From Rehmannia glutinosa (lineage: Eukaryota > Streptophyta > Magnoliopsida > Lamiales > Orobanchaceae), in contig CM071928.1 of assembly GCA_016081115.2 (NCBI GenBank), forward strand, positions 58,039,950-58,103,949: a DNA stretch of 64,000 nt, written 5' to 3'. Within the stretch, counting starts at the first letter, position 1. Each line of letters opens with the position of its first letter. This document shows positions 25,756-35,014 of this stretch, one piece after another. The notes under the pieces are model-generated. The model made no database searches and was not told the DNA's origin. It saw nothing but the letters and a program-made list of their open reading frames with translations. Position numbers and translations under genes: made by a program.

Positions 25756-25892
25756 TGGGTGCAACATTTGGTGTCTTGGATTTTTGAGATGCTTCATTAC
25801 TTGAAGATCCTTTTTCCAAAATCACTCTGGGAGTTTGACTGTGCACAGAGGAATTGAATCCTATGCCTGTCTTATCTCCACACTCTTTTTCC

Positions 25893-27762
25893 TACTTTAA
25901 ATTTTCACTTTACTTTTCACTTTCATTCTCAATTTCACTTCTACTTATCATTTCACTTCATATTTCATTTCACGTTTCACTTTAAATTTCACTTCACTTC
26001 ACATTTCACTTCAAATTTCACTTCACTTCACATTTCACTTCCACTTTAAGTTTCACTTAATTCTTCACTTCAAGATTTCTCTTTCAAGTACTATCTTGAT
26101 AAAACCAGTTAGCAAGTCCGGAGTGATCTTTGTCACACGATATCCGGTATTTATTTCAAAACAAAACTCGTGGTCTAGTTATCAGGCGGATAATCTAGCC
26201 GGTCTTAATATTCGGTTCGGCGCATTATCTTCAAGCTTGATAATTTTATTAGATAAGTATGAAATATCTCTTAAAATATATATATAAGGTAACTGAGTTA
26301 GAAAATCTCAACTTCAATGTACTTAGCAATTTTAAAAATAAAAATCATTTTTACAAAGGAAAAATATTCCCTTACCGAGTTCTAAAATTCGATAAGTTTC
26401 AATTACGGACGCGGAAAAGAGTAAGGTCAGTTCAAAAAATTTCTGAATTCCCAGAGGTTTAAATTTTCCAGAGGCTCGAGATAGATTTCATAAAATTTGC
26501 AGATTCGCCCTAATTGGATTTAGAATATAAAGATTTTGAGGTAAGGAGGAAGAAATTCAAATAAGGATCAAGAATCCTACACTTACCTTGTGTAGTTGTG
26601 AGTTTAGAGTCTAAAATGATGATCTTCTTAGGAAATTTTACACCTCTTAGCCAAGCTCCAAAGGTCAGCTCCTAATTCACCTTAAAATATAATTTGGTTT
26701 TATAATTTGAAACCAAAATGGAAAAAGAAAAAGATGCTAAAACCTCAAATTGACCTTGATATCTTGATTTCTAGGGATGTCTTGAAAGTCCTTTCAAGCT
26801 TATGTCCAAGTCTCCTTAATGACTTCAAGTTGAAACCTATAAGTGTACCTCAAAATGGAAAATAAACTCCAATTAGTAGGGAATGAGGTAGGCTTGAAGA
26901 TTTTAAGGAGTGATTGAAGAAGAAGAAGAATTTTCTTTACCTTGGCTTGATGTGGTTCGAAATTTCTTGAGGTAGGGGGAGGAAGTTCTTGTATTTTTCA
27001 CTAAGTTTTGAGAGGAGAGAGTGTTAAGAGAGTTTGGAATAAGTGTAGTGAAAAAAATGAAGTTTTGATCACTTCAATCCTATAATGACCGAATTGTTGG
27101 AGGTTTGTGGGAGGATTTTTGGTTTGTGTTGGTTAGATGATAATTAGTGGTGGAGTAATTAGGAGATTAGGACCAAAGAATATGGCTAGGTTACTTTATT
27201 AGGGACATGGAGCCAAAAGCTAGATTTTGTTTTGTTTGACCAAGATGTAGTGGGTTTTATAGGATACATTTTTAAATTGTAGGCTTTAAAAAAATGAAAT
27301 AACCTCCCATTTTATAATGGGTAATTTTCGATTTTTTTAAATATAATAAAAATAATTTTTTTTTTAAAAAATTGAAATATAAAATATATAAATATCTATA
27401 ATTAAAAATTTAGAAATTTAAAAATTAAATATGTGAAATAAGAAATACGTATTTAAAAAAATTTGATTGAAAGTTGGTTGGGATAAATTATAGAATAAGA
27501 TGAAATATTAGGATAAGGGTCGAAATGTACTCTTAAATTTTCGAGGGTCTAATATTTCTAAAGTCGTAGTCAACCGATCAAGTATTAATACTATAGGAGA
27601 AAATAACCGTTAAATTCAAAAATAAGGAAGGCGTGATTGATGTTGGAATAAATAGATAAAAGTCGGGTCGTATTTCATTAATAATAGGTTTGTAACACTT
27701 TACCAAATAAGTAATCACTACACAACATTGTATTTCATGTTGATAAAATTCGGGGCCTCACA
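25893..27762 (-). repeat. 3' LTR of the chromovirus, truncated and internally deleted
   Basis: It ends GGGGCCTCACA at 27762 beside the polypurine tract. It matches the 5' LTR copy in two blocks: 25893-26510 corresponds to about 33527-34160, and 26512-27745 corresponds to about 42948-44115. At 26510/26511 it lacks roughly 900 bp of LTR sequence present in the other copy (34160-35014 plus 42868-42946), so it has a clean internal deletion. Its distal end, with the TGTCACGCCCC terminus and the 34-bp array, is missing. Low-complexity TTTCACTT repeats occupy about 25900-26080. ORFs here are spurious. Confidence 0.8.
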
Positions 27763-27780
27763 TTCACCCCTCCTTAAAAG
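27763..27780 (-). other. polypurine tract of the chromovirus
   Basis: On the minus strand the bases before the LTR read TTTTAAGGAGGGGTGAA, a purine-rich priming tract directly adjoining TGTGAGGCCCC. It fixes the inner border of the 3' LTR at 27762. Confidence 0.65.
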
Positions 27781-27801
27781 AATTTTGTCCCCAAATTCCT
27801 C

Positions 27802-28736
27802 TTAAAATAGTTCCGGATATTGTCTTCGCATATCGTCTTTCATTTCCCATGTGGCATATTCATCTCGATCATGTGCTTGCCACACTACCTTGACCATTGG
27901 GATTTCTCTTCTTCTCAGTTGGCATACTTGTCTATTGATGATCCGTATCGGTTTCTCGGTGTAAGATAAATTTTCCATTATGGGTGGAATTTCTTCTTTG
28001 ACAATGTGCTCCAGGTCGGGCTAGTATTTCCTTAATCTGGAGACGTGGAACACGTCATGCATTCCAGCTATGGAGGCGGAAGTTCTAAATGATATGCCAG
28101 CTTTCCAGCCCTCTTAAGTATCTTATACAGCCCAATATATCTCGGGCTCAATTTTTCTCCTTTATTAGGGTGGATTAATCCCTTTCGTGGTGAAAGTCTG
28201 AGAAATACTTTGTATCCCACCTCAAATTCCAAATTCTTTCTTCTCTTGTCTGCGTAGTTCTTCTGTCGGCTCTGGGCAGTGCAAATCCTCTCCTTGATCA
28301 TCCTGACTTTTTCCATGGCCTCCTCGTCTATATCAACCTTCGGAATCGTTAGTTTCTTTTGTTTCTCTTTCGGAGTCCACTGATCATTGATCTCCCAATG
28401 TAACGGTGATCTACACTTCCGTTCGTATAGTACCTCATAAGGCGCCATCCCAATTGTGGCTTGGTAGCTGTTGTTGTAAGCAAATTCGGCTAAGGGTAGG
28501 TGAGAGTCCCAACTTCCTTGAAAATATAGTGTACATGCTCGTAACATGTCTTCGAGAGTTTGGATTGTACGTTCAGATTGCCCATCGGTTTGTGGGTGTG
28601 CTGTTGTACTGAAACTCAACGAGGTTCCCAGTTCCTCATGTAAACATTTCCAAAATCTCGAGACAAATTGTGGGTCTTTGTCGGATACAATATCAACTGG
28701 TACTCTGTGTAACCGCAGGATCTCTCGGATATACAC
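27802..28736 (-). pseudogene. chromovirus integrase core and chromodomain, frameshifted
   Basis: 28736-28068 contains VSDKDPQFVSRFWK (second catalytic Asp), HPQTDGQSERTIQTLEDMLR (catalytic Glu), then GMAPYEVLYERKCRSPLHW and LSPRYIGLYKILKRAGKLAY, the conserved GPY/F region with GPY changed to GLY. A frame change follows near 28070 and the frame runs on to a stop at 27802-27804. This last part has one in-frame TAG and carries a chromodomain-like segment (EKPIRIINRQVCQLRRREIP then MVKVVWQAHDRDEYATWEMK). In chromoviruses the chromodomain steers integration towards marked chromatin. The frame also shifts relative to the upstream integrase part. Confidence 0.8.
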
Positions 28737-28741
28737 CTATG

Positions 28742-29605
28742 CTAGTTTTTCCAGACTGTCCGTCTTTTTGATTGGTAGGAAATGGCTGACTTTGTGAGTC
28801 TGTCCACTATAACCCATATAGTATCACGTCCTCCTTTGGTTCTAGGCAAACCCATTGCGAAATCCATAGTGATATGTTCCCTTTTCCATTTAGGAATTTG
28901 TAACGGTTGCAGTAATCCTGACGGCCGTTGGTGTTTAGCTTTGACTCGTTGGCACGTCAGACATCTTGCAACATACTCGGGTACTTGATTCTTCATGTTT
29001 ACCCACCAAAAGTGTTGTTTTAGATCTTTGTACATCTTATTACCGCCGAGGTGTATGGTGTACTTCGAACGATGCGCTTCACTTAAAATCTTATTTTTCA
29101 ATTCCTCATTATTTGGTACGCACACCCGATTCTTAAACCTCAAGATTTTATCTTCTGCTAAGGAGAATTCCAGGCGATCTCCCGTCGAAACCTTTTCCAT
29201 GAGCTCTCGGATCTTTGGGTCTCCCTCCTGTGTTATTTTAATTTCGTACAACAACTCAGGTCTCACTGAGATATTAGCACAAAATATTTTGGTGTCCGTT
29301 CTCATCGGATTCCATACGCTCAATTCCTCCAGGGATTTCCATTCCCTAATCATTAGTATGGCAATGCTAGCCTTCCTACTTAAGGCATCTGCCACCACAT
29401 TGGCTTTTCCAGGGTGGTATTGAATATCAAATTGATAATCTTCTATTAATTCCATCCACCTTCTTTGCCTTAGGTTGAGATCCTTCTGGGAGAATAAATA
29501 CTTCAGACTCTTAAGATCCGTAAAAACTATGAAAATTGCACCGTATAAATAGTGTCTCCATTTCTTCAAGGCCAACACTATAGCTGCCAGCTCGAGGTCA
29601 TGCAT
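28742..29605 (-). pseudogene. chromovirus RNase H and integrase N-terminal part
   Basis: It begins in the RNase H domain (DLELAAIVLALKKWRHYLYG, FTDLKSLKYLF, YHPGKANVVADALSRK). The usual FTDHKSL motif has Leu for His. The integrase zinc-binding H-H-C-C region follows (HRSKYTIHLGG... CLTCQRVKAKH), then the core start ITMDFAMGLPRTKGGRD (first catalytic Asp) and DRLTKSA. It ends at a frame change into 28736-28068. An RT-side piece is separated by a stop at about 29663. Confidence 0.8.
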
Positions 29606-29662
29606 AGGGTAATTTGCCTCATATGGTTTGAGTTTTCGCGAGGCATACGCAATTACCTTTCC

Positions 29663-30583
29663 CTATTGCATGAGTACGACTCCTATCCCTTCTTTTGACG
29701 CGTCACTATAGACGACAAAACCGTCAGTTCTATTCAGAAGGGTCAGAACAGGAGCAGTGGTGAGTCGTTTCTTCGGTTCTTGAAAGCTGGACTCACATTT
29801 GTCACTCCACTCAAATTTGACTTGCTTTTGAGTCAATCGTGTGAGTGGTCCGACGATCTTAGAGAAGTCCTTTATGAATCTTCGGTAATATCCGGCTAAT
29901 CCCAAAAAGCTTCTGATTTCAGTCACCGTTTCTAGTTGTTTCCACTCAACAACGGTTTGTACCTTTGACGGATCTACTGAAATTCCATCCCCAGACACTA
30001 TGTGTCCCAGAAAGGTAACTTTCTTAAGCCAGAATTCGCATTTGCTAAACTTGGCATATAATTTGTGCTTTCGTAGTGCTTCCAGCACCATTCTTAAATA
30101 ACGTTCATGATCCTCCCTCGACTTGGAGTATACCAGTATCTCATCAATGAAAATCACTACAAATTGATCTAAGTAAGGTCGAAAGACTCGGTGCATCAGG
30201 TCCGTAAATGCTGCGGGAGCATTTGTTAGTCCAAACGGCATTACTACAAACTCGTAGTATCCATACCTAGTTTAGAATGATGTCTTAGGGATGTCTTCCT
30301 CCTTAATATTCAACTGATAGTATCCTTGTTGCAAATCAAGTTTTGAATTCACTGTGGCTCCCTGGAGTTGGTCGAATAGTTCATCGATCCTCGGAAGGGG
30401 ATACTTATTTTTTATGGTCACATTGTTAAGGCCACGATAGTCTATGCACAACCTTAGCGTCCCATCTTTTTTCTTGACAAAAAGCACCAGGGCTCCCCAT
30501 GGTGACATACTTGGTCTGATAAAGCCTACTTCCATCAATTTCTGTAACTGAGCTTTCAATTCTTGCAATTCCACAGGGGCCAT
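29663..30583 (-). pseudogene. chromovirus reverse transcriptase with a stop and altered active site
   Basis: 30583-30272 holds LQKLMEVGFIRPSMSPWGA, VLFVKKKDGTLRLCIDYRGL and LDLQQGYYQL. The frame is stopped at KTSF and resumes in the same domain at 30241 with MPFGLTNAPAAF, FRPYLDQFVVIFIDEILVYS and GLAGYYRRFIKDFS. The catalytic box that is normally FIDD reads FIDE, a change of the second metal-binding aspartate. Together with the stop, this marks an inactive polymerase. It lies between protease and RNase H as in all gypsy elements. Confidence 0.85.
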
Positions 30584-30616
30584 CCTATAGGGTGTTCTTA
30601 CTATTGGTGCGGTCCC

Positions 30617-31560
30617 TGAAAGATTTCGATGGTGAATTCAACTTCCCTATTGGAAGGGATAGTTGTGAGTTCTTGAGGAAACATGTCTAAGTAACACTAT
30701 GGGCACCTCGTGAATTTGGGTTTCATCCTTAGGTTTGTTAATTATAAATGCTAAGTACCCATGTGCTCCATTAGTGATTGCTTTTTTAGCCTTGATGGCC
30801 GAAATGATTGGGGCCATCGAGACTCGTACCATTCCTGATAGCTCCACTACTGGTTTCCCCGGTTTACATAGCTTAACCATTTTATTGTGACAGTCCATTT
30901 GGGCAAAATGTTCAGATAGCCAATCTATTCCCAAAATAATATCATACTCTGATATGGGTAAGAATATCAAATTAGCATGAAAATGCACATCCTCAATTTT
31001 AATTTCACATGCGTTATATATGGAGTCAGTTATTTGCCTTGCACCCATAGGAGCAGACACCTCTAAACAGATAGGCATGCGTTCCATGCATGTATGCAAA
31101 TTATAAGCAAATTGGGGTGCAAAAAATGAATGAGATGATCCGGGATCAAATAATACTTTAGCACGGTGGTCAGATACCAAAAGCGTACCTTCCACCACGT
31201 CTATTGCATTTGGGCCTTCTTGCCCGGCCAAAGCAAATACATGAGTTGGTCCCCTTTCTTGGTTATTCAGTCCATTCCCAGATTTATGAGGTGGTACGGG
31301 TTTGTTTTCAGGTGTGGAAATCATTGGACAGTCACATAGTTGATGCTGATCGCTGCCACATTTGAGGCATTTCCCTTGTTTATGCCAACACTGATCTGGT
31401 GTATGTTCCGACTTGCGGCAGTGAGAGCAAGTTATGCTTTGCATATGTTGTTTCCCGTTATTAGTCGGTCCAGTTCCTCCCCTTTGGAATTTTGTAGGCA
31501 CCCTAGTCGTTTTCTCGATTATAGGCCTCTCTGATCTGGATGCCTTGTTCTGTTGAATTT
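30617..31560 (-). pseudogene. chromovirus gag zinc knuckles and aspartic protease
   Basis: 31501-30647 carries two CCHC-like knuckles (CSHCRKSEHTPDQC and CLKCGSDQHQLCDC, of which the second has Cys in place of the final His spacing), which bind RNA. A retropepsin-like domain follows with VLFDPGSSHSFFAP, where the usual D-(S/T)-G-A active site is D-P-G-S, and ILGIDWLSEHFAQMD, its conserved second half. The Pro at the active site makes activity unlikely. The frame is lost before the RT at about 30640. Confidence 0.75.
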
Positions 31561-32303
31561 GCCTGATTCAGTTCAAACCCATTTCTACACGGGAGGCGGC
31601 CCTAACCGCAGCAGAGTATGTATCTATTTCCACTGTCAATAGTTGTTTCTGTAGTTCTAATCTCAATCCTCGAGTAAATTTATACAACTTGTCCGCCTCA
31701 GTACTTATGAGCCCAAAGAGTACTTTGAGAGTCGGTGTAATTCCGATTCATACTGGGCCATGGTCATACTCCCTTACCTCAAACGGTGAAATTTGTCACA
31801 TCTCGCTTCTCAGACCACTTGAGGAATGTATTGGTCCCTGAATTCTGACATAAAGTTATCCCACGTCCTTCGGGTTCGGTCTTGTTCCCACATTCTCTCC
31901 ACAGATTTCCACCAATCACGAGTGGTGGATTCCAATCGAAATACCACTAAGGTGACTTGTTGTTCCTCGGTATATCGTAGGGCAGCAAACATATTTTCCA
32001 TTTGTTCAAGCCAATCCTCAGCCTTGACATCGTCCGGTTCCCCCCGGAAGATGGGTTGATCAAAACGCAGGAATCGTTTCAACACACGATCATGTGCTTC
32101 CCGCACTGGTTCTTGCACGTTCCGGTTTTGACCAGTTTGTTGCTGCATGAATAGTAAGATCTATTGAAGGGATTGCGCAGTCAGATTAGGCCCGGCAGCT
32201 GGGGGAAGTGGTGGAAGTTTGGGAGATAGAGTTCTCTCCTGTGGAGGGTTAAGGTTTTCCCTGTCCACATTACGTGTCTCTCTCTACCTCTTTGACCAGC
32301 CAT
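31560..32303 (-). pseudogene. chromovirus gag capsid region, frameshifted
   Basis: A start ATG at 32303 (MAGQRGRE...) is soon frameshifted. 32148-31810 carries the capsid domain, with RFLRFDQPIFRGEPDDVKAE, DWLEQMENMFAAL and TRDWWKSVERMW...FMSEFRDQYIP, the Retrotrans_gag signature. The rest, down to about 31560, is broken in other frames. It starts about 220 bases inside the 5' LTR and primer site. Confidence 0.75.
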
Positions 32304-32510
32304 CTGTGTTTAGAATAATTAGCATCCACTTACTTATGTAGATAAAATTATGAGCTATGGTACAACGATTAATGATGCATAATATCTAATTTAACGAAGC
32401 AATTATTAAGCAATTATTTGTTATAAACTATCCAATAGTGGTGATTCCAATTACAGGCGAAGGGCCCTATCCTGGGTTAGCTTGGTGTGAGTTTCCTTCT
32501 TACTAGCCGA

Positions 32511-32522
32511 GCTCTGATACCA
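32511..32522 (-). other. primer-binding site of the chromovirus
   Basis: On the minus strand this reads TGGTATCAGAGC, complementary to the 3' end of plant initiator-methionine tRNA, four bases inside the LTR edge at 32527. It confirms the minus orientation. Confidence 0.85.
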
Positions 32523-32526
32523 TAAC

Positions 32527-35014
32527 TGTCACGCCCCAAAACGGAAGTCGTGATACAATTTACCAAACTTATGCTGGTTTACCAAGCCGACTTATTTATC
32601 CTCCAACATATGTCAATAGAACGATAAAATCCCAACTAATTATAAATAAGGGAATAACTAAGTCAGAGTATGGTTGCAGTGGAATCTTAAAAAAATAAAA
32701 TACAACATAATAATTGTTCTTCAGGATCCTACGCCCTGCTATTACATTAAATAAGTCCAAAGTCTAAATCATCACAAATAAAATCCATCGTCTTAATAAA
32801 GTCCATAATACAATACAGAACTAAGCTAAGTCTTGAGATCCATCGTCGCCATTGTCCTGATACAACTCTTCATCCTCTGGTTACTAAAAGAGGTGGGGTG
32901 AGAACAAAAATTCTGAGTGGGTGGGTATTGGTGTGCGAGTGTGGCTGGTTTTTTATGCACGGAAAATCGTTTCATGGAAAACAATGTATGAAGTACATAT
33001 GACTTTGTCTCGTTGTTTGTATAAAGATTTTCCATTAACCATTATGTTAGATTGGTTAAAATCAGTCAAGCATTATTATTATTTTTTAAATTTACTTCCA
33101 CTTTTAATCAGATAAAGCCGAAGCAAATTATCCCACTTTCCTTGGATAAAGCCGAAGCAAATTATCCCACGCCACTTGGATAAAGCCGAAGCAAATTATC
33201 CCACGCCACTTGGATAATGCCGAAGCAAATTATCCCACGCTACTTGGATAAAGCCAAAACAAATTATCCCACGCCACTTGGATAAAGCCGAAGTAAATTA
33301 TCCCACGCCACTTGGATAATGCCGAAGCAAATTATCCCACGCCACTTGGATAAAGCCGAAGCAAATTATCCCACGCCACTTGGATAAAGCCGAAACAAAT
33401 TATCCCACGCCACTTGGATAAAGCCGAAGCAAATTATCCCACGAAAGCCGAAGCAAATTAACCCACATCACTTGGATAAAGCCGAAGCAAATTATCCCAC
33501 TCGGATAAAGCCGAAGCAAATTATCCAACTTTAAATTTTCACTTTACTTTTCACTTTCATTCTCAATTTCACTTCCACTTATTATTTCACTTTACATTTC
33601 ATTTCACGATTCACTTTAAATTTCACTTCACTTCACATTTCACTTCAAATTTTACTTCACTTCACATTTCACTTCCACTTTACGTTTCACTTAATTCTTC
33701 ACTTCAAGATTTCTCTTTCAAGTACTATCTTGCTCGTTCAAAAATTTGATAAAATTAGTTAGCAACTCCGGAGTGATCTTGGTCACACGAAATCCGGTAT
33801 TTATTTCAAAACAAAATCGCGGTCTAGTTATCGGGCAGATTATCTAACCCGTCTTAATATTCGGTTCGACGCATTATGTTCAAGCTCGATAATTTTATTA
33901 GATAAGTATGAAATATCTCTTAAAATATATATAAGGTAACTGAGTTAGAAAATCTCAACTTCAATGTACTTAGCAATTTTAAAAATAAAAATTATTTTTA
34001 CTAAGGAAAAATATTCCCTTACCGGGTTCTAAAATTCGATAAGTTTCAATTACGGACTCGGAAAAGAGTAAGGCCAGTTCCAAAAATTTCTAAATTCCCA
34101 GAGGTTTAAATTTTCCAGAGGCTCGAGACAGATTTTAAAAAATTTGCAGATTCGCCCTCTAGTTTTCCAAAAATTGTAATTTTTGATTTGATATTTTAAA
34201 ATTAGATAACTCTTAAACCGGGAAGGACTATGAGGTGATTCCCACTTTCAAGTACTTATTTGGATAGTAATAAGTTGAAAGTTAGGTACCTCATTTTCGA
34301 AAATTACAATTTTGGCTCAAAAATGATTTTTTATCGTTAAAGACTCGTTTCAAGTCGGATGGTTATGAAATTTGAACTAAAGATTTAAAATATCATAATA
34401 AATATATCTGCAAGTTTTCGTGATACCTTGGCTGTTCCAGTTTCTAAAATTATATTTTTGGTCCTTTAAGTTTTACAATTTTACATTTTGACATTAAACT
34501 TGCTCCTTATTGTATTTTCTTGCCCAGAAGGAGTCCCAATCTTTCAAGCCACTTCGTATATGAAATTTTCAGATTCTTGGGTCTAATATTTCGAATTTTC
34601 AGAGGTGGCCTTCATAGTTTTTCATATTTACACTTTTGGTCCAATATTTCACAATAATTGCAAAAATTACTCAAGCTTCGATTTTTCTTGCACAAGTTAC
34701 AAGTTAAGAATTACAATAATATATTAAAACTTATTTTAAACATTTCTAAAATATATTTGAACATTAATAGCATCATAAATCATAAAAGCATAATGATGAG
34801 CAATTTTTATCAACATTTTATGCAAGAAAAATATCATACTCATCTTTTTATTTTCTCTAAATTTCGTTATAACATAAATCTCATAAATATTTGCTAAAAT
34901 TTATAAAATATCATATTATCACATGAACATGCATTTTTGTGCACTAATAGAAAGAATGATGCATTTTTTGTAGAAACAATTTTCACCCACCTTATGTTGT
35001 TCGGTTGATAGGTC
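32527..35014 (-). repeat. 5' LTR of the chromovirus, inner part up to the nested insertion
   Basis: It starts TGTCACGCCCC at 32527 (the element-strand 3' end of the LTR) and is interrupted at 35014 by an inserted retrotransposon with TSD AGGTC (35010-35014 and 42863-42867). The missing outer part resumes at 42868. Without the insertion the LTR is about 3.7 kb. No gene lies here; the short ORFs are spurious. Confidence 0.8.
33111..33530. repeat. 34-bp tandem repeat array in the chromovirus LTR
   Basis: About twelve copies of a 34-bp unit beginning GGATAAAGCCGAAGCAAATT and ending ATCCCACGCCACTT lie head to tail, with few substitutions (AATGCCG, AAACC) and shorter units near the right end. There are no spacers, so it is not a CRISPR. 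A TTTCACTT-rich low-complexity run follows (33533-33720). The corresponding part of the 3' LTR is missing, so I cannot say whether the array was present there. Confidence 0.9.

Larger units (their letters stand above)
13527..25892 (-). mobile_element. copia retrotransposon, SIRE-like layout, 5'-truncated
   Basis: A Ty1/copia element read on the minus strand. In its own 5'-to-3' order it has the C-terminal part of gag, protease, integrase, RT and RNaseH, then a long extra ORF in the env position, a polypurine tract and the 3' LTR. The protease-INT-RT-RNaseH order defines copia; an extra ORF after pol recalls the SIRE lineage. The gag N-terminus, primer site and 5' LTR are missing: the sequence passes directly into a truncated gypsy LTR at 25892/25893. 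All ORFs carry stops or frameshifts. A CACTA element (24182-25755) is inserted in gag. The five bases outside the 3' LTR are TAGTC, with no partner because the other end is lost. Confidence 0.8.
23460..25892 (-). pseudogene. gag C-terminal part of the copia element, split by a CACTA insertion
   Basis: 24181-23460 reads as a basic, Gln/Tyr/Arg-rich gag tail (MKNKQSYQKPQKFYQRN..., ...YKPTWQRPRTQQRPFQRR...). It continues on the far side of the CACTA element in 25892-25756 (reading ...CGDKTGIGFNSSVHSQTPRV...). Because the insertion adds 1574 bp plus a 3-bp duplication, precise loss of the element and one duplication copy would leave the frame unchanged. The N-terminal capsid domain and any zinc knuckle upstream are absent because the element ends at 25892. 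Confidence 0.7.

Noticed and set aside
33111..33530. Regular 34-bp repeats as a possible CRISPR array
   Set aside because: Units are head to tail without unique spacers, sit in a plant LTR, and no cas genes exist here.
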